DNA of 8,409 nucleotides from assembly GCA_029288195.1 (NCBI GenBank), contig JARFPR010000197.1, positions 1 to 8,409 on the forward strand, read 5' to 3'. Source of the DNA: Gammaproteobacteria bacterium (GTDB lineage Bacteria > Pseudomonadota > Gammaproteobacteria > GCA-001735895). Below the pieces are notes generated by a model that saw only the letters and a program-made list of their open reading frames with translations, was not told the origin of the DNA and did no database searches. Below are positions 1 through 6,660 of the stretch, one piece after another. A program made the translations under genes and the position numbers. Each line of letters starts with the position of its first letter. Position 1 is the first letter of the stretch.

Positions 1-2
1 CC

Positions 3-452
3 GGGGACAGGGGAAACCTGATCGGTTGTCCAATAGCCGCCTGGGCCTGTGAAGACCAGGAGCGAATGGATTCGCTAGGCGTTGATTTTTATGCGCAGGC
101 GCTGGGTTCTGAAACCGCGCACTGGGCTGAAATTCAGGCAAAATATAAGCGCGGCGAACCCTTTATCGCCTATGCCTGGGCACCGCACTGGATACATGCG
201 GCACTGGACCTGGTTGAAGTGGAGCTGCCCCCGGAAGCTGCATGGCCCGACGATGTTACCTTTAAATTCGCCAACCCCGATATGATAAAAGAACATCCGG
301 AGGCAACTGAGGTAATCCGCAAGCACCGACTGACCAACAATCAGCAGGCGGGCATGATTTATGAAATCGATGTCAAGAAACGCGATGTCGATGAAGTGGT
401 CGAGGAGTGGATGGAGGCCAATGAATCGATCTGGCGCACCTGGTTGCCATAA
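3..452 (+). CDS. Glycine betaine/proline-type ABC transporter substrate-binding protein, C-terminal part (5' truncated by window edge)
   Basis: The reading frame is open from the window's first bases to TAA at 450-452, giving 149 residues of C-terminal sequence. The ATG at 66 is internal, because the frame upstream of it already reads conserved family sequence (LIGCP, then WACED). The protein resembles the OpuAC/ProX-type ligand-binding domain of quaternary-amine importers. The segment GEPFIAYAWAPHW, followed by a DLVEVELP-like stretch, matches the family pattern in which a tryptophan-rich strand ends in W-x-P-H/N-W before an acidic, leucine-rich turn. Such proteins bind glycine betaine, choline, carnitine or related osmolytes in the periplasm and deliver them to a ProW/ProV-type permease and ATPase. 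Those partners would lie upstream, outside the window. The ligand cannot be fixed from this fragment. A strong terminator follows, so this is the last gene of its unit. Confidence 0.8.
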   Translation, partial: GDRGNLIGCPIAAWACEDQERMDSLGVDFYAQALGSETAHWAEIQAKYKRGEPFIAYAWAPHWIHAALDLVEVELPPEAAWPDDVTFKFANPDMIKEHPEATEVIRKHRLTNNQQAGMIYEIDVKKRDVDEVVEEWMEANESIWRTWLP

Positions 453-474
453 TCGTTTCTGCTAACGGTTTAAT

Positions 475-504
475 ACAGGCCCCTTTACAGGGGCCTGTTT
501 TTTT
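475..504 (+). terminator. Rho-independent terminator after the betaine-type binding protein gene
   Basis: ACAGGCCCC at 475-483 pairs perfectly with GGGGCCTGT at 490-498 across the six-base loop TTTACA. The right arm runs into a seven-T tract (498-504). The hairpin begins 22 bases after the stop codon at 452. It is a textbook intrinsic terminator for the plus strand. It ends 27 bases before the sulfatase start, so it should insulate that gene from upstream transcription. The minus-strand side lacks a comparable T run, so it is probably unidirectional. Confidence 0.93.
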
Positions 505-531
505 CCGGCATCCTTCAAACAACCAGTACAA

Positions 532-1968
532 ATGAATGGCAATAACGTTATTGTCCTGATGTCCGACGAGCATACCCGTTCGGTCATGGGGGCATACGGC
601 AACGATCTCGCCCATACACCGACCCTGGATAGACTAGCCAATAGCGGTGTGCGTTTCGACAACGCTTACACACCGTCACCGATCTGTATCTCCGCGCGCG
701 CCAGCTTTGCAACAGGGACCCAGGTATTCGAACATCGCTGCTGGTCTTCGGCCGAACCCTATTATGGACAGCAGCAAAGCTGGATGCACCGGTTACGAGA
801 AAAAGGTCATGACGTGGTTGCTATTGGCAAGCAACACTACCGGTCGGCAGCCGATGATACGGGATTCAGTGAGCAGATACTGCCGATGTACCTGGCCAAC
901 AACGGTGTCGGCTGGCCGCAGGGTCTGCAACGAAAGCCGATGGGAGAGTTTCCCGATTCCGTCGAAATGGCTTCAATCCTGGGGCCCGGCGAAACCAGTT
1001 ATACCCGCTACGATCGCGATATTACCGCGGCGACAGTCAACTGGCTTCAACAGCGGCAAGCATCGGATTCGATGCCCTGGGTACTGTTTGTATCCTTTAT
1101 CTGCCCGCATTTCCCGTTGTCAGCTCCTCGACAGTTTTATGATTTGTACCGGGATATTGATTTACCGGCACCCTACGATTGCGATCCTGCAAAACAGTTA
1201 AAGCATCCGGTGATCGACGAGATGCGTCGCTTCTGGGATTATGCCGATCATTTTGATCCTGACAGCGAAAAAATCGGGCTCAGGAACTACTACGCACTGT
1301 GCAGCTTTCTCGACGATAATGTCGCGCAGGTGTTAGCTGCGCTGGACGAATCAGGACAGGCCGATAATACCCAGGTTATCTATACCAGCGATCACGGCGA
1401 TATGACCGGTAACCATGGTATCTGGGGCAAATGTTACATGTACGAGGATTCGGTCGGTATCCCCATGACCTTGAGCGGGCCCGGCATTGAACCCTCGACA
1501 AACGCTACACCGGTTTCGCTGACAGATCTGGCGGCGACGATTGAGCATGCGGTCCACGGTGAGGTCAGCCGTCCAGTAAATAGTTGGCAGAGCAGGCCAC
1601 TGCATGAATTCATCGATAATGCTGATAGCGAACGCCCGGTCTTGAGCGAATATCATGATGGTGGCAGTCCCTGCGGGTTTTTCATGTTGCGCAAGGACCG
1701 ATGGAAGTATGTTTTTTTCTCCGAAGGACACCCGTCGTTGTTGTTCGATATGAAGAATGATCCACGGGAACTGGTCAATCTTGCCGATGACGCAGCACAT
1801 GCAACGATCCTGTCTGAGTTGCGGGAACAGTTGTTGCAGATTCTCGATCCCGAAGCAGTGAATCGACAGGCTTTTTCCGACCAGGCAGCAATGATGGAAA
1901 GGCTCGGCGGCATGAAAGCGATTTTGGCGTTACCGAGTTTTAATCACACGCCGATAGAGCAGGACTAG
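532..1968 (+). CDS. Sulfatase, formylglycine-dependent (S1-type; choline-sulfatase/phosphonate monoester hydrolase-like)
   Basis: This 478-residue protein is full length for the sulfatase branch of the alkaline phosphatase superfamily, which hydrolyses sulfate (sometimes phosphonate or phosphate) esters. Visible active-site parts are an N-terminal metal-binding motif MSDEH (D12, E13), the nucleophile region C52-I-S-A-R56, G99-K100-x-H102, H193, and SDHGD at 286-290 (D287, H288) followed by K300. The C-terminal stretch RWKYVFFSEG, with a downstream LFDMKNDPRELVNLA, is the usual sulfatase beta-sheet subdomain. C52 would need conversion to formylglycine by a maturase not present here. The third position of the core is Ser, where Pro or Ala is typical. 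There is no signal peptide, so it should be cytoplasmic. ATG 532 is the only plausible start in its frame after the stop at 463-465, yet no clear Shine-Dalgarno precedes it. The general fold assignment is firm. The substrate is not: choline-O-sulfate, a sulfated sugar or a phosphonate ester are all possible. Confidence 0.9.
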   Translation: MNGNNVIVLMSDEHTRSVMGAYGNDLAHTPTLDRLANSGVRFDNAYTPSPICISARASFATGTQVFEHRCWSSAEPYYGQQQSWMHRLREKGHDVVAIGKQHYRSAADDTGFSEQILPMYLANNGVGWPQGLQRKPMGEFPDSVEMASILGPGETSYTRYDRDITAATVNWLQQRQASDSMPWVLFVSFICPHFPLSAPRQFYDLYRDIDLPAPYDCDPAKQLKHPVIDEMRRFWDYADHFDPDSEKIGLRNYYALCSFLDDNVAQVLAALDESGQADNTQVIYTSDHGDMTGNHGIWGKCYMYEDSVGIPMTLSGPGIEPSTNATPVSLTDLAATIEHAVHGEVSRPVNSWQSRPLHEFIDNADSERPVLSEYHDGGSPCGFFMLRKDRWKYVFFSEGHPSLLFDMKNDPRELVNLADDAAHATILSELREQLLQILDPEAVNRQAFSDQAAMMERLGGMKAILALPSFNHTPIEQD

Positions 1969-2903
1969 AGCTTCCTGAGTTCACCAATCCCAATGCCCTG
2001 TTCGCCGGCGATTGAATACAGCAGATAAATTTTTCCGTCTTCTACGAAAATAGCGGGGTCGCGAAGCTCATTTGCCCGCTCCATGATAGCGCCATATTGT
2101 GAAGCGCGCGGCGTGATGTCGGCACCTTCCCAGGTTTTTTGTGCGCGATGGATTTCAATGGTTTCAGCAAATCCCCATTGCTGCCAGTCGTCCGGTGTAT
2201 GCAGCATAGATAGCAATATGCGTTCAGGAGAATCACCTACCCGTGTCCACAGGACAAACCACTGATCATCTTGTTGCAGCAGTGCATGATGCCGAATTGC
2301 CTCGGTCGTTAAGCGAGGACCGGCTTCAAAGTTTCCCAAACCATCGGTGGAACGATAGAGTTGTCCGGGCATTGCGAGCGCGTAGAACCAGCCATCGTGG
2401 CAAAAGATTCTGAAATAGGGTGAACCTATTGTTTCCATGCGTGCGGCAAAATTAAGTCCATCCCTTGATAGCGCCACCCGGCTGCGTTGCCTGCCATCTT
2501 CAAGTCGTCCGTGATAATAGAGTCGAATTTGTTCGGTTTCGTGATCGACCCAGACATCGGGTGAGGCGATGTGCGGATAGTTGCCGTCAGCGCCGGCCTC
2601 GATGTATTGGCGTGCTTCCGGGTGCAGCTCTGAGTCGGCAGGGGGGGTGCTGGCAAACAGGCTACGTTCAAGGTCAAGCGGAGGTGGCGTTATAATTTTC
2701 CAGGGGCCGGCAAGATCATCGCTGGCCGCGAGTCGGATCGAACGGCCCTCGTGATGGGCAAAATAAAGCAGGTACTTTCCCGGGGGATCAACCAGCCATT
2801 CGGGTGCCGCGATTAACGAAGGTCCGTTGACATTGCCTTCAAGCGCGGGATGTTCCCCAACATCGAGGATCGGGGCGTCATTCAGGTAATGAAAGGAAAA
2901 CAT
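1965..2903 (-). CDS. Five-bladed beta-propeller glycoside hydrolase-like protein (GH43/GH117-like clan), cytoplasmic
   Basis: The 312-residue product shows the repeated blade pattern of the GH32/43/62/117 propellers. Examples are NGPSLIAAPEWL followed by a KYLLYFAHH strand (26-51), HIASPDVWVD followed by IRLYYHG (111-132), HDGWFYALAMPG (169-180), QWFVLWTR (214-221), and ELRDPAIFVEDGKIYLLYS (279-297). Each pairs an Asp/Asn turn with an aromatic strand reading out a sugar-facing pocket. D116, E259 and D282 are conserved-looking acids, but a catalytic triad cannot be assigned with confidence, so it may be a hydrolase, a phosphorylase-like enzyme or only a binding propeller. No signal peptide is present, so it should act in the cytoplasm on imported substrate. 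It starts 15 bases after the ATPase stop, without an evident Shine-Dalgarno sequence, as the last gene of the transporter operon. Its TAG stop overlaps the convergent sulfatase stop. Confidence 0.75.
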   Translation of the reverse strand: MFSFHYLNDAPILDVGEHPALEGNVNGPSLIAAPEWLVDPPGKYLLYFAHHEGRSIRLAASDDLAGPWKIITPPPLDLERSLFASTPPADSELHPEARQYIEAGADGNYPHIASPDVWVDHETEQIRLYYHGRLEDGRQRSRVALSRDGLNFAARMETIGSPYFRIFCHDGWFYALAMPGQLYRSTDGLGNFEAGPRLTTEAIRHHALLQQDDQWFVLWTRVGDSPERILLSMLHTPDDWQQWGFAETIEIHRAQKTWEGADITPRASQYGAIMERANELRDPAIFVEDGKIYLLYSIAGEQGIGIGELRKL

Positions 2904-2918
2904 TACTGCGGCGTAACA

Positions 2919-4562
2919 CTATGCAGTGGTAGACCCCTCGCGTTCGCGTTCTTCGAGCAGGCCGGTTAGCCAGTCAGGGTCCATCTCCGGTACCGAAGAA
3001 AGCAACAGCTTGGTGTAATCGGGGTAGGGAGGTGCCAGGATTTCACTTTTCATACCCTGTTCGACGACGCGGCCCTCGAGCATTACAACAATCTGATCCG
3101 AAATTGCCTTTACCGTGGCGATATCGTGAGTGATGAATATATAGGTTAGCCCGAGTTCTTTCTGCAAACGCAGTAATAGTTCGAGAATACCTTTTTGCAC
3201 AATCTGGTCGAGTGCCGAAGTCACCTCGTCACAGATAATCAGCTCAGGGTCGGCAGCGAGAGCTCGCGCGATGCAGATGCGCTGTTTTTGACCACCGGAC
3301 AATTCAGCAGGCAGGCGATCGATAAAATCCTCGTTGAGTTCGATCATTTCGACCAGTTCAAGCAGGCGTTGGTCACGTTCTCTGCCGCGCAACCCGAGGT
3401 AAAACTCGAGTGGTCTGCCGATGATGTCACGGACGGTGTGGCGCGGATTCATCGCGGTGTCTGCCATCTGGTAAATCATTTGAATCTTTTGTAACTGATC
3501 GACGCTGCGTTCTTTGAGAGTGGGTGGCAATGCTTTTCCATTAAACAGAATCTGGCCTTTCGAAGGCGGTAGCAGGCCAGTAATTGCTCGTGCTGTCGTT
3601 GACTTACCGGAGCCAGACTCGCCAACGATTGCGACTGTATGTCCGCGTGGTACTTCTATTGTCACATCGTCTAGTACCTTGGCGCTGCCGGTGTAGCTGG
3701 CATCGACATGGTCAACCTTGAGAATAACGTCTTCCGATTCATCTTCGGGCTTTTCGATTGAGCGTACCGACCAAAGGGATTTTGTATATTCTTTTTTGGG
3801 ATCGGACAGCATACTGCGGGTATCTGCATCCTCGATTGTTTCACCGTAGCGTAAGACCTTGATAACGTCCGCCATTTGTGCGACTACCGCGAGATCATGG
3901 GTGATGTAAATCGCGGCAGTGTTGTATAGCTCGACGATGCGGCGCATCGAAGCCAGTACCTCGACCTGGGTCGTTACGTCGAGTGCTGTAGTCGGTTCAT
4001 CAAAAATGATCAGATCCGGGCGCGGCGACATCGCCATCGCGGTCATGACACGCTGCAACTGGCCGCCGGACACCTGGTGAGGGTAACGATCGCCGATATA
4101 GTCCGGGTTCGGCAATTGCAAGTCTCGGTAAAGCTTGCGCGCGTCAGACTTCGCCTCTTCTTCGGGTTTAATCCCCTTGCGTACCGTGGATTCCACGGTT
4201 TGTTCTATCAACTGGTGGGCCGGGTTGAATGAAGCCGCCGCAGATTGCGCAACATAGGCAATGCGGGAACCTCTCAGTGCCCGTCTTTCTTCGGCCGAGG
4301 CTTTCATCAAGTCTATGCCATCGAACATGATGCTACCACTGGTCAATCGACAGCCGGGGCGGGCAAAACCCATGGCTGCCAGGCCCAGGGTTGACTTACC
4401 GGCACCGGATTCTCCGATCAAACCCATGACTTCACCCCGCCGCAGGGTTATGTCGACACCCTTGACAATTTCGTGCCAGCGATCATCGCTGTAACCATCG
4501 ATGACCATATCCTTCATTTCCAGCAGGATGTCGCCTTTTTGTCCCTTTGTTTCGTTACTCAT
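2919..4562 (-). CDS. Double-cassette ABC transporter ATPase of the peptide/nickel (Dpp/Opp) type
   Basis: This 547-residue protein is a fusion of DppD-like and DppF-like ATPases, as in YejF and GsiA, and powers a family-5 importer from the cytoplasmic side. Cassette 1 has Walker A GESGAGKST (50-58), Q-loop Q106, signature VSGGQ (164-168), Walker B LIIFDE (184-189) and switch H222. Cassette 2 has Walker A GESGSGKST (314-322), Q-loop near Q365, signature LSGGQ (421-425), Walker B LIICDE (441-446) and H479. Both catalytic glutamates are present, so both sites look competent. The PPYPDYTKLLL segment near 511 corresponds to the oligopeptide/dipeptide C-terminal extension. It begins 10 bases after the DppC-type permease stop, with only weak ribosome-binding potential (GAGAA about nine bases upstream), which suggests translational coupling. 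It does not reveal the substrate. Confidence 0.95.
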   Translation of the reverse strand: MSNETKGQKGDILLEMKDMVIDGYSDDRWHEIVKGVDITLRRGEVMGLIGESGAGKSTLGLAAMGFARPGCRLTSGSIMFDGIDLMKASAEERRALRGSRIAYVAQSAAASFNPAHQLIEQTVESTVRKGIKPEEEAKSDARKLYRDLQLPNPDYIGDRYPHQVSGGQLQRVMTAMAMSPRPDLIIFDEPTTALDVTTQVEVLASMRRIVELYNTAAIYITHDLAVVAQMADVIKVLRYGETIEDADTRSMLSDPKKEYTKSLWSVRSIEKPEDESEDVILKVDHVDASYTGSAKVLDDVTIEVPRGHTVAIVGESGSGKSTTARAITGLLPPSKGQILFNGKALPPTLKERSVDQLQKIQMIYQMADTAMNPRHTVRDIIGRPLEFYLGLRGRERDQRLLELVEMIELNEDFIDRLPAELSGGQKQRICIARALAADPELIICDEVTSALDQIVQKGILELLLRLQKELGLTYIFITHDIATVKAISDQIVVMLEGRVVEQGMKSEILAPPYPDYTKLLLSSVPEMDPDWLTGLLEEREREGSTTA

Positions 4563-4572
4563 AGGTGTATTC

Positions 4573-5562
4573 TCAATCTTTCAGGCCACTGGACTTATGC
4601 AGGAACCAGTCGACCACGAAATTAACCGCAACCGTAAGCAGCGCAATGGCTGCTGCTGGTAGCATCGGCGTCATCGCGGCGGTTAAATCGTACTCGGCAA
4701 ACTGGATCAGGCCGGCAGTCTCACGCACCATCGAACCCCAGTCGGCAGTCGGTGGCTGAATGCCTACGCCAAGGAAAGAAAGCGCCGCGATGGTCAGGAA
4801 CACGAAACAGAAACGCAAGCCGAATTCGGCCACCAGCGGTGGCATGATATTGGGCAGGATTTCCCGGTACAGAATCCAGAAAAGTTTTTCACCGCGCAAT
4901 CTGGCTGCTTCAACATAGTCCATAACGACGACGTTAAGCGACACCGCGCGCGCGATACGAAAGACCCGGGTGGAGTCGAGCACTGCGATGATAATGATCA
5001 GGTTGAGTGTGTTCGCGCCAAACATCGACAGCAGGATAAGTGCAAAAATCAGGCTCGGAATCGCCATCAGGACATCCACCGAACGACTCAGCAGGTTATC
5101 GAGCCAGCCATTATTATTGATCGCCGCGGTAATACCGAGTCCACCACCAATGACGAAAGCGAACACTGTTGTTACGAATGCGATTCCGACCGTGTTGCGC
5201 GCACCATAAATGAGTCGAGATAGTATGTCACGACCCAGTTGATCGGTGCCGAACATGTATTCCTCGCCCCAGGGGGCATATGACAAATCAAATATCTCGG
5301 CTTCGCCATGGGGTGCTAACAAGGGCGCAAACAGTGCGAAAAATATATAAATCGTAATCACTATCAGCCCGAAAAGTGCCGTCGGTGGTGCGGATTTGAG
5401 ACCTCGCCAGACATTTTCGAGGAATGTCCGGCGTGCTTTGATGAGTGTGACTTCACCGGCAGCCGAGTATCCCTGGTCACCCAATGCATCGGGTGTATGT
5501 CCCAATCCCTGGTCAGCGAGTTCAGCCTCGTTGCTGGGAGTTATATCGTCTTGGTTACTCAT
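4573..5562 (-). CDS. ABC transporter permease, DppC/OppC type
   Basis: The 329-residue inner-membrane protein pairs with the next permease to form the channel of a family-5 importer. After a long polar, acidic N-terminus of about 55 residues it has a first membrane helix at about 61-83. The DppC hallmark FGTDQLGRDILSRLIYGAR follows at 104-122, then helices at about 124-147, 163-182, 186-200 and 246-266, with a last helix near 300-321. The EAA loop that docks on the ATPase is at 216-243, centred on DYVEAARLRG with the invariant Gly at 224, and continues into ILPNIMPPL. Its start codon overlaps the stop of the upstream permease (ATGA), so translation is probably coupled; no separate Shine-Dalgarno is seen. 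The N-terminal tail is somewhat longer than usual for the family, but no alternative start is better supported. Confidence 0.94.
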   Translation of the reverse strand: MSNQDDITPSNEAELADQGLGHTPDALGDQGYSAAGEVTLIKARRTFLENVWRGLKSAPPTALFGLIVITIYIFFALFAPLLAPHGEAEIFDLSYAPWGEEYMFGTDQLGRDILSRLIYGARNTVGIAFVTTVFAFVIGGGLGITAAINNNGWLDNLLSRSVDVLMAIPSLIFALILLSMFGANTLNLIIIIAVLDSTRVFRIARAVSLNVVVMDYVEAARLRGEKLFWILYREILPNIMPPLVAEFGLRFCFVFLTIAALSFLGVGIQPPTADWGSMVRETAGLIQFAEYDLTAAMTPMLPAAAIALLTVAVNFVVDWFLHKSSGLKD

Positions 5563-6542
5563 CGTGGATGTAACAACCGTGGGTTAGTAATTATTGAAAT
5601 AATGTCGGCGAACAGGTTCAACAGGATATAGGTTGCTGCAAAGATCATTGCGCAGCCCTGGACCACCGGCACGTCGCGGGTGGTCACCGCGTCGACCATT
5701 AGTTGACCGACGCCCGGGTATACAAACACCACTTCGACGACAACCACACCAACGACCAGGTAAGCGAGGTTGAATGCGATTACCGTAACAATTGGCGCCC
5801 AGGCATTAGGTAAGGCGTGGCGCAGGATAATTTCAGATTTGGACGCACCTTTCAGATCTGCCATCTCGATGTAAGGACTCGCCATCAAGTTGATAATCGC
5901 GGCTCGCGTCATACGCATCATATGTGCCACGATGACCAGGGTCAGCGTTAGTGCGGGCAGGGCGGTTAGATAGACCCGTTCCCAGAAAGCCGCATCGGGA
6001 TCGATATTGGCGAGTGATGGAAAAATCTTGGTAAACGAGGATAGCCCCAGTATTAACAGGTAGGCCACAAAGAATTCCGGGAATGATATCGTGGTCAGTG
6101 TCAGTGCATTGACCGTACGATCGTAAATAGTATTTCTATATAACGCGGCGGTAATGCCGAGAAACAGGGCTAGAGGCACCGAAATAATCGCTGCCATAGA
6201 GGCCAGGAACAGCGTGTTGGCCAGCCGTGGCGCCAGTAACTCGATAACGGGTCGAGAACGGTCCTGGCCGCCCGAAGATCCCCTGCCGGAAAATGAATTG
6301 CCCATATCACCGGTCAATATTCCGCCCAGCCAGTCGAAATAGCGTTCATGCATTGGTAAATGGAGGCCCAGTTCCTTACGAAATGCTTCGACGGTCTCGG
6401 GTAATGCCGCCTGCCCTAGCACCGCTTCACCGAAATCACCGGGTAAAAATTCAATCGAACTGAATAAAATTAACGAGACCACAAAGAGCGTGACCAGTCC
6501 CAGGCCGAGTCTTTGCAATATAGTGCGGATTACTGGGTGCAC
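5559..6542 (-). CDS. ABC transporter permease, DppB/OppB type (GTG start)
   Basis: The 327-residue inner-membrane protein is the first permease of the operon. Helices lie at about 11-30, 108-133, 146-170, 190-212, 250-275 and 295-316. The EAA loop at 224-252 (YIEMADLKGAS, Gly 232, then LRHALPNAWAP) matches the DppB ATPase-contact motif, and VVFVYPGVGQL at 271-281 is another family hallmark. The start is GTG at 6540-6542. It is supported by GGAGGGG eight bases upstream, and the frame closes upstream at 6573-6575 without a better codon. The first external loop (about 84-97) holds a Gly/Ser-rich insert, GRGSSGGQDRSR, where relatives usually read directly into R-P-V-x-E. This is a small local oddity. 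The gene overlaps the DppC-type gene by four bases. Confidence 0.94.
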   Translation of the reverse strand: MHPVIRTILQRLGLGLVTLFVVSLILFSSIEFLPGDFGEAVLGQAALPETVEAFRKELGLHLPMHERYFDWLGGILTGDMGNSFSGRGSSGGQDRSRPVIELLAPRLANTLFLASMAAIISVPLALFLGITAALYRNTIYDRTVNALTLTTISFPEFFVAYLLILGLSSFTKIFPSLANIDPDAAFWERVYLTALPALTLTLVIVAHMMRMTRAAIINLMASPYIEMADLKGASKSEIILRHALPNAWAPIVTVIAFNLAYLVVGVVVVEVVFVYPGVGQLMVDAVTTRDVPVVQGCAMIFAATYILLNLFADIISIITNPRLLHPR

Positions 6543-6550
6543 AGCATTTA

Positions 6551-6557
6551 CCCCTCC
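6551..6557 (-). promoter_or_regulatory. Ribosome binding site that decides the GTG start of the DppB-type permease
   Basis: On the minus strand GGAGGGG lies eight bases before the GTG at 6540-6542. An ATG at 6545-6547 sits only three bases from this site, is out of frame and stops after five codons. The spacing therefore favours the GTG as the true start. Confidence 0.8.
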
Positions 6558-6622
6558 AACTAGCCTTCCGAATCAATTCCCGGTGATTTCTTAGGAGACT
6601 TTATTTTAGTTATAACAAGGAC

Positions 6623-6640
6623 AATGGGCCGCGGCCCATT
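6623..6640 (-). promoter_or_regulatory. Perfect palindrome in the gap between binding protein and permease genes (intercistronic hairpin)
   Basis: AATGGGCCGCGGCCCATT is an exact 18-bp palindrome lying about 20 bases after the binding-protein stop in the 118-base gap. The surroundings extend the symmetry imperfectly: GGA at 6619-6621 against TCC at 6642-6644, and TAACAA at 6613-6618 against TTGTTA at 6648-6653. No T tract follows on the minus strand, so a simple terminator is unlikely. Family-5 and other ABC operons often place such a hairpin after the binding-protein gene. There it protects the 5' message or reduces read-through, so the binding protein is made in excess over the membrane parts. 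That role is inferred here. Confidence 0.75.
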
Positions 6641-6660
6641 ATCCTCGGTTGTTACTTAAC

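Noticed and set aside
66..68. ATG at 66 as the true start of the first gene
   Set aside because: The same frame continues upstream to the window edge with family-like sequence, so this is an internal Met of a truncated gene.
444..474. Possible promoter TTGCCA (444-449) with TTTAAT (469-474) for the sulfatase
   Set aside because: The spacer is 19 bases and the start point would fall inside the terminator stem; too weak to list as a feature, though no better candidate was seen.
1351..1800. A 149-codon minus-strand open frame inside the sulfatase gene
   Set aside because: It lies entirely antisense to intact sulfatase coding sequence with conserved catalytic motifs, and has no domain or start signal.
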